Assembly (NCBI GenBank): GCA_022483465.1 | Contig: JAKVNF010000002.1 | Span: 310,001-374,000, forward strand | Direction: 5' to 3' | DNA: 64,000 bases | Source of the DNA: Lachnospiraceae bacterium | GTDB taxonomy: Bacteria; Bacillota; Clostridia; Lachnospirales; Lachnospiraceae | Program-made: the position numbers and the translations under genes | Shown: positions 33,466 to 42,673 of the stretch, piece after piece | Position numbering within the stretch: the stretch's first letter is position 1 | Layout: each line of letters begins with the position of its first letter | Notes under the pieces: model-generated | What the model was told of the DNA's origin: nothing | The model's input: only the letters and a program-made list of their open reading frames with translations | Database searches by the model: none

Positions 33466-34554
33466 ATGGAGAAATTACGAGTTGGCGTACTTGGCGGCAC
33501 CGGCATGGTCGGGCAGAGATTCATCCAGATCCTGGAGCACCATCCCTGGTTTGAGGTGGCGGAGATTGCCGCCTCCGGCAGGAGCGCCGGAAAGACCTAC
33601 GGCGAGGCCGTGGAGGGCAGATGGAAGCTCGACGGCACCGTCCCCGAGGCAGCCGCGAAGATCGTGGTGAAGGACGTGGCGGATGTGGAGTCCGTGGCGC
33701 AGGATGTGGACTTTGTCCTCTCCGCCGTCAACATGTCCAAGGACGAGATCCGCGCGATCGAGGAGGCCTATGCAAAGACCGAGACCCCGGTGGTCTCCAA
33801 CAACTCCGCCCACCGCTGGACGCCGGATGTGCCGATGATCATCCCGGAGATCAACCCCGAGCACACCGAGGTCATCCCTTACCAGAAGAAGCGCCTCGGC
33901 ACCACCAGGGGCTTCATCGCCGTCAAGCCCAACTGCTCGATCCAGTCCTACACGCCTGCCCTGGCAGCCTGGAAGGAGTTTGAGCCCTACCAGGTGGCAG
34001 CAACCACCTATCAGGCAATCTCCGGCGCCGGCAAAACCTTCAAGGACTGGCCCGAGATGGTCGGCAACATCATCCCCTTCATCTCCGGCGAGGAGGAGAA
34101 GAGCGAGAAGGAGCCGCTTCGCATCTTCGGCCACGTGGATCCCGAGAAGGGCGTCATCGTCCCCGCGGAGTCCCCTCTCATCACCTGCCAGTGCCTGCGC
34201 GTGCCGATCCTCTACGGACACACCGCCGCGGTCTTCGTCAACTTCAGAAAGAAGCCCACGAAGGATGAGCTGATCGCAAAGCTGCGCGGCTATGCCGGCG
34301 TGCCCCAGGAGCTCGCCCTTCCGTCCGCACCCGAGCACTTCATCCAGTACCTGGAGGAGGACGATCGTCCCCAGGTCACCAAGGATGTCAACTACGAGAA
34401 CGGCATGGGCGTCTCCATCGGACGGCTCCGGGAGGACACCCTGTTTGACTGGAAGTTCGTCGGTCTCTCCCACAACACCCTCCGCGGCGCCGCGGGCGGT
34501 GCGGTGGAGTGCGCAGAGCTCTTAAAGGAGCAGGGACTCATCCAGCACAAGTAA
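33466..34554 (+). CDS. asd: aspartate-semialdehyde dehydrogenase
   Basis: NADP-dependent enzyme making aspartate semialdehyde for lysine, methionine and threonine synthesis and for the peptidoglycan precursor diaminopimelate. The Rossmann motif VGVLGGTGMVGQRF is at the N-terminus. The active Cys157 lies in KPNCSIQSYTPAL and the catalytic His in the GHTAAVFVNF region. It resembles the archaeal/fungal-type Asd in sequence. The ATG at 33466 is chosen because GGAGG lies five bases upstream; ATGs at 33454 and 33463 are too close to it. A strong terminator follows. Confidence 0.93.
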   Translation: MEKLRVGVLGGTGMVGQRFIQILEHHPWFEVAEIAASGRSAGKTYGEAVEGRWKLDGTVPEAAAKIVVKDVADVESVAQDVDFVLSAVNMSKDEIRAIEEAYAKTETPVVSNNSAHRWTPDVPMIIPEINPEHTEVIPYQKKRLGTTRGFIAVKPNCSIQSYTPALAAWKEFEPYQVAATTYQAISGAGKTFKDWPEMVGNIIPFISGEEEKSEKEPLRIFGHVDPEKGVIVPAESPLITCQCLRVPILYGHTAAVFVNFRKKPTKDELIAKLRGYAGVPQELALPSAPEHFIQYLEEDDRPQVTKDVNYENGMGVSIGRLREDTLFDWKFVGLSHNTLRGAAGGAVECAELLKEQGLIQHK

Positions 34555-34590
34555 GAAACGGCAATCGGCGGGCCCTTCGCCCGCCTCGCA

Positions 34591-34619
34591 AAAGAAGGCC
34601 CGCCCGGGCCTTCTTTTTG
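34591..34619 (+). terminator. intrinsic terminator after asd
   Basis: AAAGAAGGCCCG-CC-CGGGCCTTCTTT is a 12-bp stem ending in a T-run. A separate GGCGGGC/GCCCGCC hairpin (34567-34585) precedes it. The remaining bases to 34739 show no gene. Confidence 0.9.
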
Positions 34620-34739
34620 CGTCAGGGGACTGGAAGTTGCAGGCGTTTGGTGGCAGAATAGGTTCACCGGGGCAGGTGTCCCGGGGTCTTTTCTCAACGC
34701 GCCGATCGGCGCAGATTCCGCCGCAGAAAGAACGATTGC

Positions 34740-36851
34740 ATGGGTAAAGTTGTCTATATTTCTGAGAAACCGAGTGTTGCGCAGCAGTTTGCCGACGCGC
34801 TGGGCCTTCGCTTTGCGCGCCGTGAGGGCTATCTGGAGGGACAGGACACCATCGTGACCTGGTGCCTGGGGCATCTGGTCACGATGTCCTACCCCGAGGC
34901 CTATGACCCAAAGCTCAAGAAGTGGTCCATGGATACGCTCCCGTTTTTGCCGAAGGAGTTCAAGTACGAGGTGATCCGCGATGGCGGCACCAAAAAGCAG
35001 TACGAGATCGTGAAAAAGATCCTCACCTCCCCGGAGGTGGAGCGGATCTATATCTGCACCGACTCCGGGCGCGAGGGAGAGTACATCTACCGCCTGGTGG
35101 CAAGACAGGCCGGGGTGAAGGGCAAGGAGGAAAAGCGGGTCTGGATCGACTCCCAGACAAAGGAGGAGATCCTGCGTGGCATCCGGGAGGCAAAGGACGA
35201 CTCCGCCTATGACCACTTAGGTTCCGCCGCCTACCTTCGCGCCAAGGAGGACTACCTGATGGGGATCAACTTCTCCCGGGCCCTCACGCTGAAATACCGG
35301 TACCCGATCCAGGACTTTCTCGGGATGGACCGGTGCGTCATCGCCGTCGGCCGGGTCATGACCTGCGTCCTGGGGATCGTGGTGCGCAGGGAGCGGGAGA
35401 TCCGCGCCTTTGTGCCAACGCCCTTTTTCCGGGTCACCGGGACCTTCGGCAAGACGGACCTGGAGGGGAACCTCCTCACCTTCCCCGCGGACTGGTCCGC
35501 GGTGGCGGGAAGCCGCTACTTCCAGTCCCCGAAGCTCTACCGGGACAACGGCTTTTTAAAGCGGGAGGACGCAGAGGAGCTCATCCAATATCTCACCGCC
35601 CCCGGGGAGCCCCCGGCCGTCCCGAAGGTGGAGAGCATCTCCCACAAAAAGGAGACGAGAAACCCGCCGACTCTCTACAACCTGGCAGAGCTCCAAAACG
35701 ACTGCTCCCGGTACTTTAAGATCTCCCCGGACCAGACCCTTGCGATCGCCCAGGAGCTCTATGAAAAAAAGCTCACCACCTACCCCCGGACCGATGCGCG
35801 TGTCCTCTCCTCGGCGGTTGCCAAGGTGATCGATGACAACCTAAAGGGCGTCGGCTCCCAGCCGATGTTTGCCCCTTTTGTGCAGCAGATCCTCGCCTCC
35901 GGGACAGACAAAAAGATCGGAAAGACCAAGTACACGAACGATGCGATGATCACGGATCACTACGCGATCATCCCGACGGGGCAGGGGTTCTCTGCCCTGC
36001 GTGGCCTCTCCCCGACCTCGGCGAAGGTCTACGAGCTCATCGTGCGCCGGTTCCTTGCCATCTTTTATCCGCCTGCCATCTTTGATAAAATATCGCTGTC
36101 GGTTGTCGTCCGGGGGGAGCACTTCGGGACAAGCCAGAAGGTCTTAAAGGACCCGGGGTACCTTGCCGTCACCGAGTTCTCCTTCCGCAAAAAGCGGGAC
36201 GCCGAAAAGGACGAGGAGAGCGAAGAAGGCGGAGAGGAAAAGAGCGCCGATCTTTCCAAGATTCTCAGCCACCTGAAAAAGGGAGACGAACTCCTTGCCA
36301 AGGGGTATGAGATCAAGGAGGGACAGACGCAGCCCCCCAAGCGCTACAACTCGGGCTCCATGATCCTCACCATGGAGAACGCGGGCCAGTTCATCGAGGA
36401 CGAGACGCTTCGGGAGCAGATCAAGGGCTCCGGCATCGGCACCTCGGCCACCCGGGCGGACATCTTAAAGAAGCTCGTGACCAACCGGTACCTGGACCTA
36501 AACGGAAAGACCCAGATCTACACCCCCACCCAGCTGGGGGAGATGATCTACGACGTCTGCGACTGCTCGATCCGCTCGCTCCTCGACCCCAAGCTCACCG
36601 CGTCCTGGGAGATGGGACTTTCCCGGGTGGCAGAGGGGACGGTCACCGAGGACGAATACATGGAAAAGCTCGAGGGCTTTATCCAGCGGCGGACCGACTT
36701 CGTAAAGCAGACGAACTACACGGGTCCCTTGCGGCAGCAGTTCGAGAAGGAAGCCGCGTTCTATCCCAAGAAGATGAACTTCGACAAGACCCGCTACGCC
36801 CCTTCAAAGCGATCGGGCGGCACCAGGAAAAAGCGGGAAGCGAAAACCTAA
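34740..36851 (+). CDS. topB: DNA topoisomerase III (type IA)
   Basis: Single-strand-passing topoisomerase. The TOPRIM start VVYISEKPSVAQQFADALG and the TDSGREGEYIYRLV metal site (near residues 110-123) are present. The active tyrosine Tyr348 is in TTYPRTDARVLS, and IGTSATRADILKKL is also typical. Length (703 residues) is normal for TopB, and no C-terminal zinc fingers are seen. The charged C-terminus (KRSGGTRKKREAKT) may bind DNA. A TopA for the essential type IA function should be encoded elsewhere. Confidence 0.94.
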   Translation: MGKVVYISEKPSVAQQFADALGLRFARREGYLEGQDTIVTWCLGHLVTMSYPEAYDPKLKKWSMDTLPFLPKEFKYEVIRDGGTKKQYEIVKKILTSPEVERIYICTDSGREGEYIYRLVARQAGVKGKEEKRVWIDSQTKEEILRGIREAKDDSAYDHLGSAAYLRAKEDYLMGINFSRALTLKYRYPIQDFLGMDRCVIAVGRVMTCVLGIVVRREREIRAFVPTPFFRVTGTFGKTDLEGNLLTFPADWSAVAGSRYFQSPKLYRDNGFLKREDAEELIQYLTAPGEPPAVPKVESISHKKETRNPPTLYNLAELQNDCSRYFKISPDQTLAIAQELYEKKLTTYPRTDARVLSSAVAKVIDDNLKGVGSQPMFAPFVQQILASGTDKKIGKTKYTNDAMITDHYAIIPTGQGFSALRGLSPTSAKVYELIVRRFLAIFYPPAIFDKISLSVVVRGEHFGTSQKVLKDPGYLAVTEFSFRKKRDAEKDEESEEGGEEKSADLSKILSHLKKGDELLAKGYEIKEGQTQPPKRYNSGSMILTMENAGQFIEDETLREQIKGSGIGTSATRADILKKLVTNRYLDLNGKTQIYTPTQLGEMIYDVCDCSIRSLLDPKLTASWEMGLSRVAEGTVTEDEYMEKLEGFIQRRTDFVKQTNYTGPLRQQFEKEAAFYPKKMNFDKTRYAPSKRSGGTRKKREAKT

Positions 36852-36868
36852 TTCAGGAGGAGTATGTG

Positions 36869-37546
36869 ATGGCATTTGAATCGTATCGGATTGACAAGAT
36901 GTTGAACCTTGAGGAGACGATTGCCGCCTCGCTCTTTGACGGAAAGACCTACCCCTGGGAGGTCCTGCCGGACATCGAGGGCTTTCTTATCGAGCTCGGC
37001 AAGACCCTGCCCAAGGACCGGTTCGAGGAGCGGGAGGAGCACATCTGGATTGCAAAGAGCGCGAAGATCTTTGACTCCGCGTACATCGCCGGCCCCTGCA
37101 TCGTCGACGAGGAGGCGGAGCTTCGCCAGTGCGCCTTCGTCCGCGGCAAGGCACTGATTGGAAAGCACTGCGTGGTCGGCAACAGCTGCGAACTCAAGAA
37201 CGTCGTGCTGTTCAACAACTGCGAGGTGCCACACTACAACTACGTCGGTGACTCGGTCCTGGGCTTCCACGCCCACATGGGGGCCGGGGCCATCACCAGC
37301 AACATCAAGTCCGACCGCACCAACGTGGTCCTGCACGACGGGACCGACACCCTGGCCACCGGCTACCGGAAGATGGGTGCCATCCTGGGCGACTACGTCG
37401 AGGTGGGCTGCAACAGTGTCTTAAACCCTGGCACCGTCGTCGGCCCCCACACCAACATCTATCCGCTCTCCATGGTGCGCGGCTGCGTGCCGGCAGAGCA
37501 CATCTACAAGGACAAGGACCACGTGGTCCCAAAGACCGCGCGCTGA
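36869..37546 (+). CDS. left-handed beta-helix (hexapeptide repeat) protein, nucleotidyl/acyltransferase-like
   Basis: A 225-residue protein whose middle and C-terminal parts show hexapeptide-type repeats (IAKSAKIFDSAYIAGPCIVD, VGNSCELKNVVLFNNCEVPH, LGDYVEVGCNSVLNPGTVVG), giving a left-handed beta helix. Similar proteins include the acetyltransferase half of GlmU and DapH-type enzymes, and some are annotated as UDP-N-acetylglucosamine pyrophosphorylases without a nucleotidyltransferase domain. The ATG at 36869 is eight bases after AGGAGG and is preferred over a GTG at 36866. The substrate is unknown. It follows topB by 17 bases. Confidence 0.75.
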   Translation: MAFESYRIDKMLNLEETIAASLFDGKTYPWEVLPDIEGFLIELGKTLPKDRFEEREEHIWIAKSAKIFDSAYIAGPCIVDEEAELRQCAFVRGKALIGKHCVVGNSCELKNVVLFNNCEVPHYNYVGDSVLGFHAHMGAGAITSNIKSDRTNVVLHDGTDTLATGYRKMGAILGDYVEVGCNSVLNPGTVVGPHTNIYPLSMVRGCVPAEHIYKDKDHVVPKTAR

Positions 37547-37567
37547 CCAGCCACTGGGGGTGATGTC

Positions 37568-39427
37568 ATGGCCAATCAGAGTCTCGCATTTATCGAGCTG
37601 TTCTGGGAACTGATGAACCGAAAGACCGGGGATCTGGGACGGGTGGATTTCACGCCCCAGAAGCCGCCGTTTGACTTTACGTCGCCCATCGAACAGCCCT
37701 TTGCAAGAAGTACACCGGAGGAGCAGGGCGTCGACAGCGAAAAGCTCTCGCAGATGATGTCGGAGCTTCTCTCCTCCAAAAACGTGGACCTGCACCAGAT
37801 CTTCATCGTGCGGAACAACCACGTGATCTTAGAGCACGCCTTCGGCGCCTACCGGCCCGGCGTCTGGCACATCACCTACTCGATGTGCAAGAGCTTCACC
37901 GGTATGGCGATCGGCCTTCTGCACGACGAGGGCAAGCTCTCCGTCAATGACCGGGTGCTGTCCTTTTTCGAGGACGTCAACACGCCCCAGGGGATCCTGG
38001 CAAGGCTCCGGTACCGGGATCTGACGATCCGGCACCTTCTCACCATGTCCACCGGCGTCTCCTTCAACGAGGTGGGGGCGATCTCCGGGAACGACTGGGT
38101 GAAGTCCTACTTCGAGTCCGGCTCGAAGTTCCCCTTCGGGACCCAGTTCGACTACAACAGCATGAACTCCTTCATCCTCTCCGCCATCGTGACGAAGATC
38201 ACGGGCAAGACGATGTTCGAGTACCTGAAAGAAAAGCTATTTTCCCCCATGGGGATCACCAAGGTCTTCTGGGAGTCCTCCCCGACCGGCATCACCAAGG
38301 CGGGCTGGGGCATGTTTCTGACCCCGGAGGACGCGGCAAAACTGGGAAAGCTCTACCTGGACCACGGGATGTGGAACGGGACCCAGCTGATTTCGCGGGA
38401 GTGGGTGGAGGAGTCCACCAAGCCCCAGATCGCGACCGACCGGGACGACAACCCCTTCTACGGCTACCAGCTCTGGATCGGGAACCTCCCCGGGTCCTTC
38501 ATGTACAACGGTATGCTGGGGCAGAACGTCTACATCTACCCCTCGCTGAACACGATCGCCGTCGTCAACGCGGGCAACACCGAGGTCTTTGCCAACGGCA
38601 CCATGACCCAGATCCTGCGCTCCTACCTGACGGAGGACTTTGGGCAGGACAAACCGCTCCCGGAGAACCCGGCCGCGGTGCGCAACCTCTCCCGGATCGC
38701 CGCCTCCACCGACGAGAAGCAGCGCATCCCGATGATCCGCTCCGGCGGCTGGGGCCGGCCGCCCCGGATTGCCACCTCGGGCTTTTCCTTCTTCAGCCAG
38801 CTGGACGGAAGGGTCTACGAGATGCGCTCCAAGGGCATCGGCCTGTTCCCCCTGATCATGCAGGTCGTCCACTACAACTACACCGACGGCATCCGGTACC
38901 TGCGGTTTTGCTGCCAGCATGACCGGTACGCGCTGGAGTTTCTCGAGGGGGATGAGGTGTTCCGGATCCCCGTGGGCTACGGGGAGAGCCGGCACACCAG
39001 CATCACCATGCACGGCGAGGAGTACCTGATCGGCGCCAAGGGGCGCTTTGGCTGGAACGAGGACGGCAAGATGGTCCTGACGCTGGAGATCTCCTACATC
39101 GAGGAGGCCTGCAAGCGGATGCTCAAGATCGAGTTCGCAGACCGGGATCACCTGATCCTGAAGTGGAACGAGGCCCCTGGCAACAAGATCATCGAGGGGA
39201 CCCTGGAGATGATCACGACGGGTTCGGGCAACACGAACGCCTTTGTGGAGGGGATGCTCTCCAGGGTGAGCCCGAGTCTCATCCACGAGACCATGTATTC
39301 GGCCATCCACCCGGTGGTGGACGCGGACTACGTCTGCACCGACGCATCCTCGGACCTTTCGGACCTTGCCCTGTTCCATGCGCAGAAGGAAAAGGCGGAG
39401 GAAGATGCCGCAAAGAAGGAGTCCTAA
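37568..39427 (+). CDS. cytosolic serine hydrolase, beta-lactamase/class C fold, with C-terminal domain
   Basis: Residues about 45-365 form a class C beta-lactamase-like hydrolase domain with the SxxK motif S105-M-C-K108 and the YxN-like Y196-N-S. Residues about 385-600 form a second, beta-rich domain of unknown function. No signal peptide or membrane anchor is seen, which is unusual because most proteins with this fold act outside the cell. It may be an esterase or D-amino-acid peptidase working on cytosolic substrates (inference). The start follows GGGGGTGATGTC. It lies six bases before the MutS-like gene. Confidence 0.8.
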   Translation: MANQSLAFIELFWELMNRKTGDLGRVDFTPQKPPFDFTSPIEQPFARSTPEEQGVDSEKLSQMMSELLSSKNVDLHQIFIVRNNHVILEHAFGAYRPGVWHITYSMCKSFTGMAIGLLHDEGKLSVNDRVLSFFEDVNTPQGILARLRYRDLTIRHLLTMSTGVSFNEVGAISGNDWVKSYFESGSKFPFGTQFDYNSMNSFILSAIVTKITGKTMFEYLKEKLFSPMGITKVFWESSPTGITKAGWGMFLTPEDAAKLGKLYLDHGMWNGTQLISREWVEESTKPQIATDRDDNPFYGYQLWIGNLPGSFMYNGMLGQNVYIYPSLNTIAVVNAGNTEVFANGTMTQILRSYLTEDFGQDKPLPENPAAVRNLSRIAASTDEKQRIPMIRSGGWGRPPRIATSGFSFFSQLDGRVYEMRSKGIGLFPLIMQVVHYNYTDGIRYLRFCCQHDRYALEFLEGDEVFRIPVGYGESRHTSITMHGEEYLIGAKGRFGWNEDGKMVLTLEISYIEEACKRMLKIEFADRDHLILKWNEAPGNKIIEGTLEMITTGSGNTNAFVEGMLSRVSPSLIHETMYSAIHPVVDADYVCTDASSDLSDLALFHAQKEKAEEDAAKKES

Positions 39428-39433
39428 CCCAAC

Positions 39434-41152
39434 ATGAACAGTACCGCCGCATTCTGGCTCCTGGCAGCTGCCGTCATCGCGGCGGTGGCAGCGCTTGGCG
39501 CCGTCAATGAGAAAAGAAGAAAGCGGGACCTTGCGGCCCGCTTTCAGAAGACCTTCGGGAAAGTCCCGGACAAGAAGCTCTCCGCCGCAAGGAGGGAGCA
39601 CCTTGCCGGGTACCTCACCCACCACAAAAGACCAAACCAGATCGATGCGATCACCTGGAATGACCTGGACATGGACCGGGTCTTTGCAAGGATCGACAGC
39701 ACCGAAAGCGGCGCGGGAGAGGAGTATCTCTACTTCCTGCTCCACAGCCCGGAGGAAGAACAGGGCGGGGGCGGCCTCCCGGAAGAGACCGTCTCGTTTT
39801 TGGAAGATCCCGCAAAAGCGTCCCTGCGCACAGAGCTCCAGCTCATCTTTCACGACCTCGGCCGCATGGGCGCCTACAGCTTCTGCGAGGGTCTCGATGC
39901 CCTGGAGAAGGTGAAGACCTCCGGAGCCGCGTCCCACGTCCTGGCGCTTCTTGCGCCCTTTGTCAGCATCGCGGTGCTCTTTTGGAGTGCCAGGATCGGG
40001 ATCGTGCTCCTTCTTTTGGTGATCGTCGTCAACATCGCGACCTACTCCGGCGAGAAGAAGAAGATCGAGGAGTCCCTGGCTACAATCCGGTACCTCCTTC
40101 GAATGAAGAAGGCGGCGGAGAAGATCCTCGCCCTGCAGGAGTCGATCCCGGGGGAGGACCTGAAAGCCCTCCAGACACGCTGCGATCGCCTCTCCGGGTT
40201 CTCCCGGGGGTCCTTCTGGGTGACCGGCGGCTCTGCCTCCGGCAGCCCCCAGGACGCGGTCCTCGACTACATCCGGATGATCTTCCACGTGGACCTCATC
40301 CGCTTTTCCGGCATGGTGTCCTATGTCCGGAAAAATCGGGAGACGGTGGACGGGCTCTTTACGTTCCTTGGAAGGATCGATGCCGAGATCAGCGCGGCCT
40401 CCTTTGCCAAGAGCCTGCCCGCAACCTGTACGCCGGTGTTTGCAAGGGATGCCCAAAAGCCGTTCTTCCACGCGACAGGGCTCTACCATCCGCTCTTGGA
40501 ATCGCCCGTTGCCAATGACCTTGCGGCGGATAGGCCGCTTCTTCTCACCGGCTCCAACGCCTCCGGCAAGTCGACGTTTTTAAAGAGCGCCGCCCTGGCG
40601 GCCCTCCTTGCCCAGACCCTGCACCTTGTGCCGGCGGCCTCCTACGAGGCGCCCCGCTTTGCGATCTTTTCGAGCATGGCGCTTCGGGACTCCATCGCAG
40701 GCGGCGCGTCCTACTTCATGGTGGAGATCCGCTCCTTAAAGCGGATCCGGGACGCGGCCCTTGCCTCGAAGCGCCCGGTCTTTGCCCTCATCGACGAGGT
40801 GCTCCGGGGCACCAACACCGTGGAGCGCATCGCCGCCTCCACCGAGATCCTGCGGGACCTCGCCGGAAAACACGCCCTGCTCTTTGCGGCCACCCACGAT
40901 GGGGAGCTGACCCAGAGCCTTTCGGGGCAGTACGAAAACTACCACTTCGAGGAGACCTGGGACGGGAAGGATGTGACCTTCTCCTACCGGCTCCACGAGG
41001 GACCCGCCACCACGCGCAACGCGATCCGGCTCCTGTCCGCCGTGGGCTTTGACCCCGCCGTCACCGATGCGGCAGAGGCCCTGGCCCGGGACTTTGAGAC
41101 CTCCGGACACTGGCACTGGAACCGGGAACACGAAGAGGAAAACACTTTATGA
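39434..41152 (+). CDS. membrane-anchored MutS-type ATPase
   Basis: A 572-residue protein with the MutS ATPase domain at its C-terminus: Walker [10 protein letters not shown] at residues 373-381, Walker B region [18 protein letters not shown] and [12 protein letters not shown]. It has no mismatch-recognition domain. Two hydrophobic regions are present: about residues 7-24, and about 173-202 with one or two helices. It should therefore be anchored with the ATPase in the cytosol. Such MutS-like membrane proteins are widespread in Clostridia but their role is not established. True mutS lies at 55.6 kb. The last four bases overlap rnhA. Confidence 0.85.
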   Translation: MNSTAAFWLLAAAVIAAVAALGAVNEKRRKRDLAARFQKTFGKVPDKKLSAARREHLAGYLTHHKRPNQIDAITWNDLDMDRVFARIDSTESGAGEEYLYFLLHSPEEEQGGGGLPEETVSFLEDPAKASLRTELQLIFHDLGRMGAYSFCEGLDALEKVKTSGAASHVLALLAPFVSIAVLFWSARIGIVLLLLVIVVNIATYSGEKKKIEESLATIRYLLRMKKAAEKILALQESIPGEDLKALQTRCDRLSGFSRGSFWVTGGSASGSPQDAVLDYIRMIFHVDLIRFSGMVSYVRKNRETVDGLFTFLGRIDAEISAASFAKSLPATCTPVFARDAQKPFFHATGLYHPLLESPVANDLAADRPLLLTGSNASGKSTFLKSAALAALLAQTLHLVPAASYEAPRFAIFSSMALRDSIAGGASYFMVEIRSLKRIRDAALASKRPVFALIDEVLRGTNTVERIAASTEILRDLAGKHALLFAATHDGELTQSLSGQYENYHFEETWDGKDVTFSYRLHEGPATTRNAIRLLSAVGFDPAVTDAAEALARDFETSGHWHWNREHEEENTL

Positions 41153-41652
41153 CCCATGTAGAAATCTTTACCGACGGCGCCGCCCGGGGAAACCCCAACG
41201 GCCCCGGCGGATACGGCGCCATCCTGCGCTTTACCGACAGCAAGGGCGGCGTCCACGAGAAGGAGCTCTCCGAGGGCTTCAACCCGACCAGCAACAACCG
41301 GATGGAGCTTCTTGCCGCCATCAGCGCCCTGGAGCAGCTCACCCGCTCCTGTGACGTGGACCTGTACTCGGACTCGAGCTATCTCATCAATGCCGTCAAC
41401 AAGGGGTGGCTTGTCTCCTGGCAGCGAAACGGCTGGCGGACCGCGGACAAGTCCCCGGTCAAGAACCGCGACCTCTGGGAGCGGTTTTTAAAGGCCAAGG
41501 CACCGCACCGGGTGACCTTTCACTGGGTGAAGGGCCACGCCGGACACCCGGAGAACGAGCGGTGCGACACACTGGCAACTTCTGCCGCAGACGCCATGAG
41601 AGGGACAAGGAGGCCCAACCTGGATGGAACTCAAAATCAAAAGACTTCGTGA
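41149..41652 (+). CDS. rnhA: ribonuclease HI
   Basis: Degrades RNA in RNA-DNA hybrids. Motifs: [20 protein letters not shown] with the first catalytic Asp (residue 9), [13 protein letters not shown] with the Glu, [12 protein letters not shown] with the second Asp, and [19 protein letters not shown] with the final His and Asp. Length is 167 residues. It starts inside the stop of the MutS-like gene (ATGA), and its last 29 bases overlap dut, giving a coupled trio. Confidence 0.95.
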   Translation: MTHVEIFTDGAARGNPNGPGGYGAILRFTDSKGGVHEKELSEGFNPTSNNRMELLAAISALEQLTRSCDVDLYSDSSYLINAVNKGWLVSWQRNGWRTADKSPVKNRDLWERFLKAKAPHRVTFHWVKGHAGHPENERCDTLATSAADAMRGTRRPNLDGTQNQKTS

Positions 41653-42061
41653 GAGCGCAATCCTCCCCAAGCGGGGGAGCGAGAAGGCCGCCGGCTATGA
41701 CCTGTACGCGGACAACGAGGAGGCGGTCACCATCGCGCCCCACACCACCGCCATGATCGGCACCGGCCTTGCGATGGAGATCCCGGAGGGGTACTTCGGC
41801 GCGATCTTTGCGCGCAGCGGCCTGGCCGCCAAGCAGGGCCTTCGCCCCGGCAACTGCGTCGGGGTGGTGGATGCCGACTACCGGGGAGAGTGGAAGATTG
41901 CCCTGCACAACGACACGGACAAGCCCCAGACGATCGCGCCCCACGAGCGCATCGCCCAGATGGTGGTGCTTCCCTTCCTCCCTGTGACCTTTGCGGAGGT
42001 GTCGGAGCTCTCCGACACGGCCCGGGGCGCAGGCGGCTTTGGCAGCACCGGCAGGCAGTAA
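41624..42061 (+). CDS. dut: dUTP diphosphatase
   Basis: Hydrolyses dUTP to dUMP and pyrophosphate, limiting uracil incorporation into DNA. All trimeric dUTPase motifs are seen: [59 protein letters not shown] and the C-terminal [11 protein letters not shown]. Length (145 residues) is normal. It overlaps rnhA by 29 bases in another frame; the ribosome binding site (AGGAGG) lies inside rnhA. Confidence 0.95.
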   Translation: MELKIKRLRESAILPKRGSEKAAGYDLYADNEEAVTIAPHTTAMIGTGLAMEIPEGYFGAIFARSGLAAKQGLRPGNCVGVVDADYRGEWKIALHNDTDKPQTIAPHERIAQMVVLPFLPVTFAEVSELSDTARGAGGFGSTGRQ

Positions 42062-42066
42062 GCATC

Positions 42067-42570
42067 ATGGCCCCCACAGGCCCTGTGGATCCCCTGGAGG
42101 AGATCCGAAAGACCCGAAAGAAGGAGCGGCAGGAGATCCTCTCCCTGGAGAAGGGGACCCGCTACCGCTTTTCGCTCTCGAAGGCGCCGGATCCCGCCGC
42201 CCTGAAAGCCCTGAACGCGGTGCTCCCCGGCCGCCTTCTGTTTCGGGCGGAGGACGGGAACCTTGTCATCACGGTGCGGGAGCAGAACGTCGAGGAGATC
42301 CGCACAAGAGGCGCCGGGAGAAAACAGCTCCCCCGGGAGCTCTTCCCAAATCCCGCGAACCCCTTTGACCTTCTTCCCGACGGCGTCAGCGGCGTTGCCA
42401 CCGTGCACAAGGTGGAGGCCCTGATCCGGGCGGTGGGGAGCGAGCGGGCGGCGGAGCTTCTTGGAATGTCCAAGACCGGCATGTACAAGCGCCTTCGCGC
42501 CGCGCGGGCCAAAAAGATCCCGGCGGGGCCCTTCGAGGAGCCCCTGGGGGAGGGGGACTGGAAGTTCTAG
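42067..42570 (+). CDS. hypothetical protein with C-terminal helix-turn-helix
   Basis: A 167-residue protein, not assigned to a family. The N-terminal half is charged and mixed alpha/beta. Near residues 115-150 the sequence VHKVEALIRAVGSERAAELLGMSKTGMYKRLRAARAKK has the pattern of a Fis-like helix-turn-helix (quoted here in two parts: VHKVEALIRAVGSER and AAELLGMSKTGMYKRL). The ATG at 42067 is five bases after the dut stop, with only a weak ribosome binding site, so coupling to dut is likely. It could regulate DNA or nucleotide genes (inference). Confidence 0.65.
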   Translation: MAPTGPVDPLEEIRKTRKKERQEILSLEKGTRYRFSLSKAPDPAALKALNAVLPGRLLFRAEDGNLVITVREQNVEEIRTRGAGRKQLPRELFPNPANPFDLLPDGVSGVATVHKVEALIRAVGSERAAELLGMSKTGMYKRLRAARAKKIPAGPFEEPLGEGDWKF

Positions 42571-42673
42571 GAAGCGAAAGATCTGCTTTCTCCCCCGTGC
42601 CGGATGATGTATGATGGTTGATTGTCGGGGCAGACATGCCCGGTCCTTTGTCAGAATAAGGAGGATTTGTGTA

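Noticed and set aside
38237-40489. A 750-codon open frame on the minus strand
   Set aside because: It lies antisense to the serine hydrolase and MutS-like genes, has no family features and is Val/Gly/Arg/His-rich, as expected from complementary frames in GC-rich coding DNA. The same applies to 21176-22858, 12175-13431 and similar long antisense frames.
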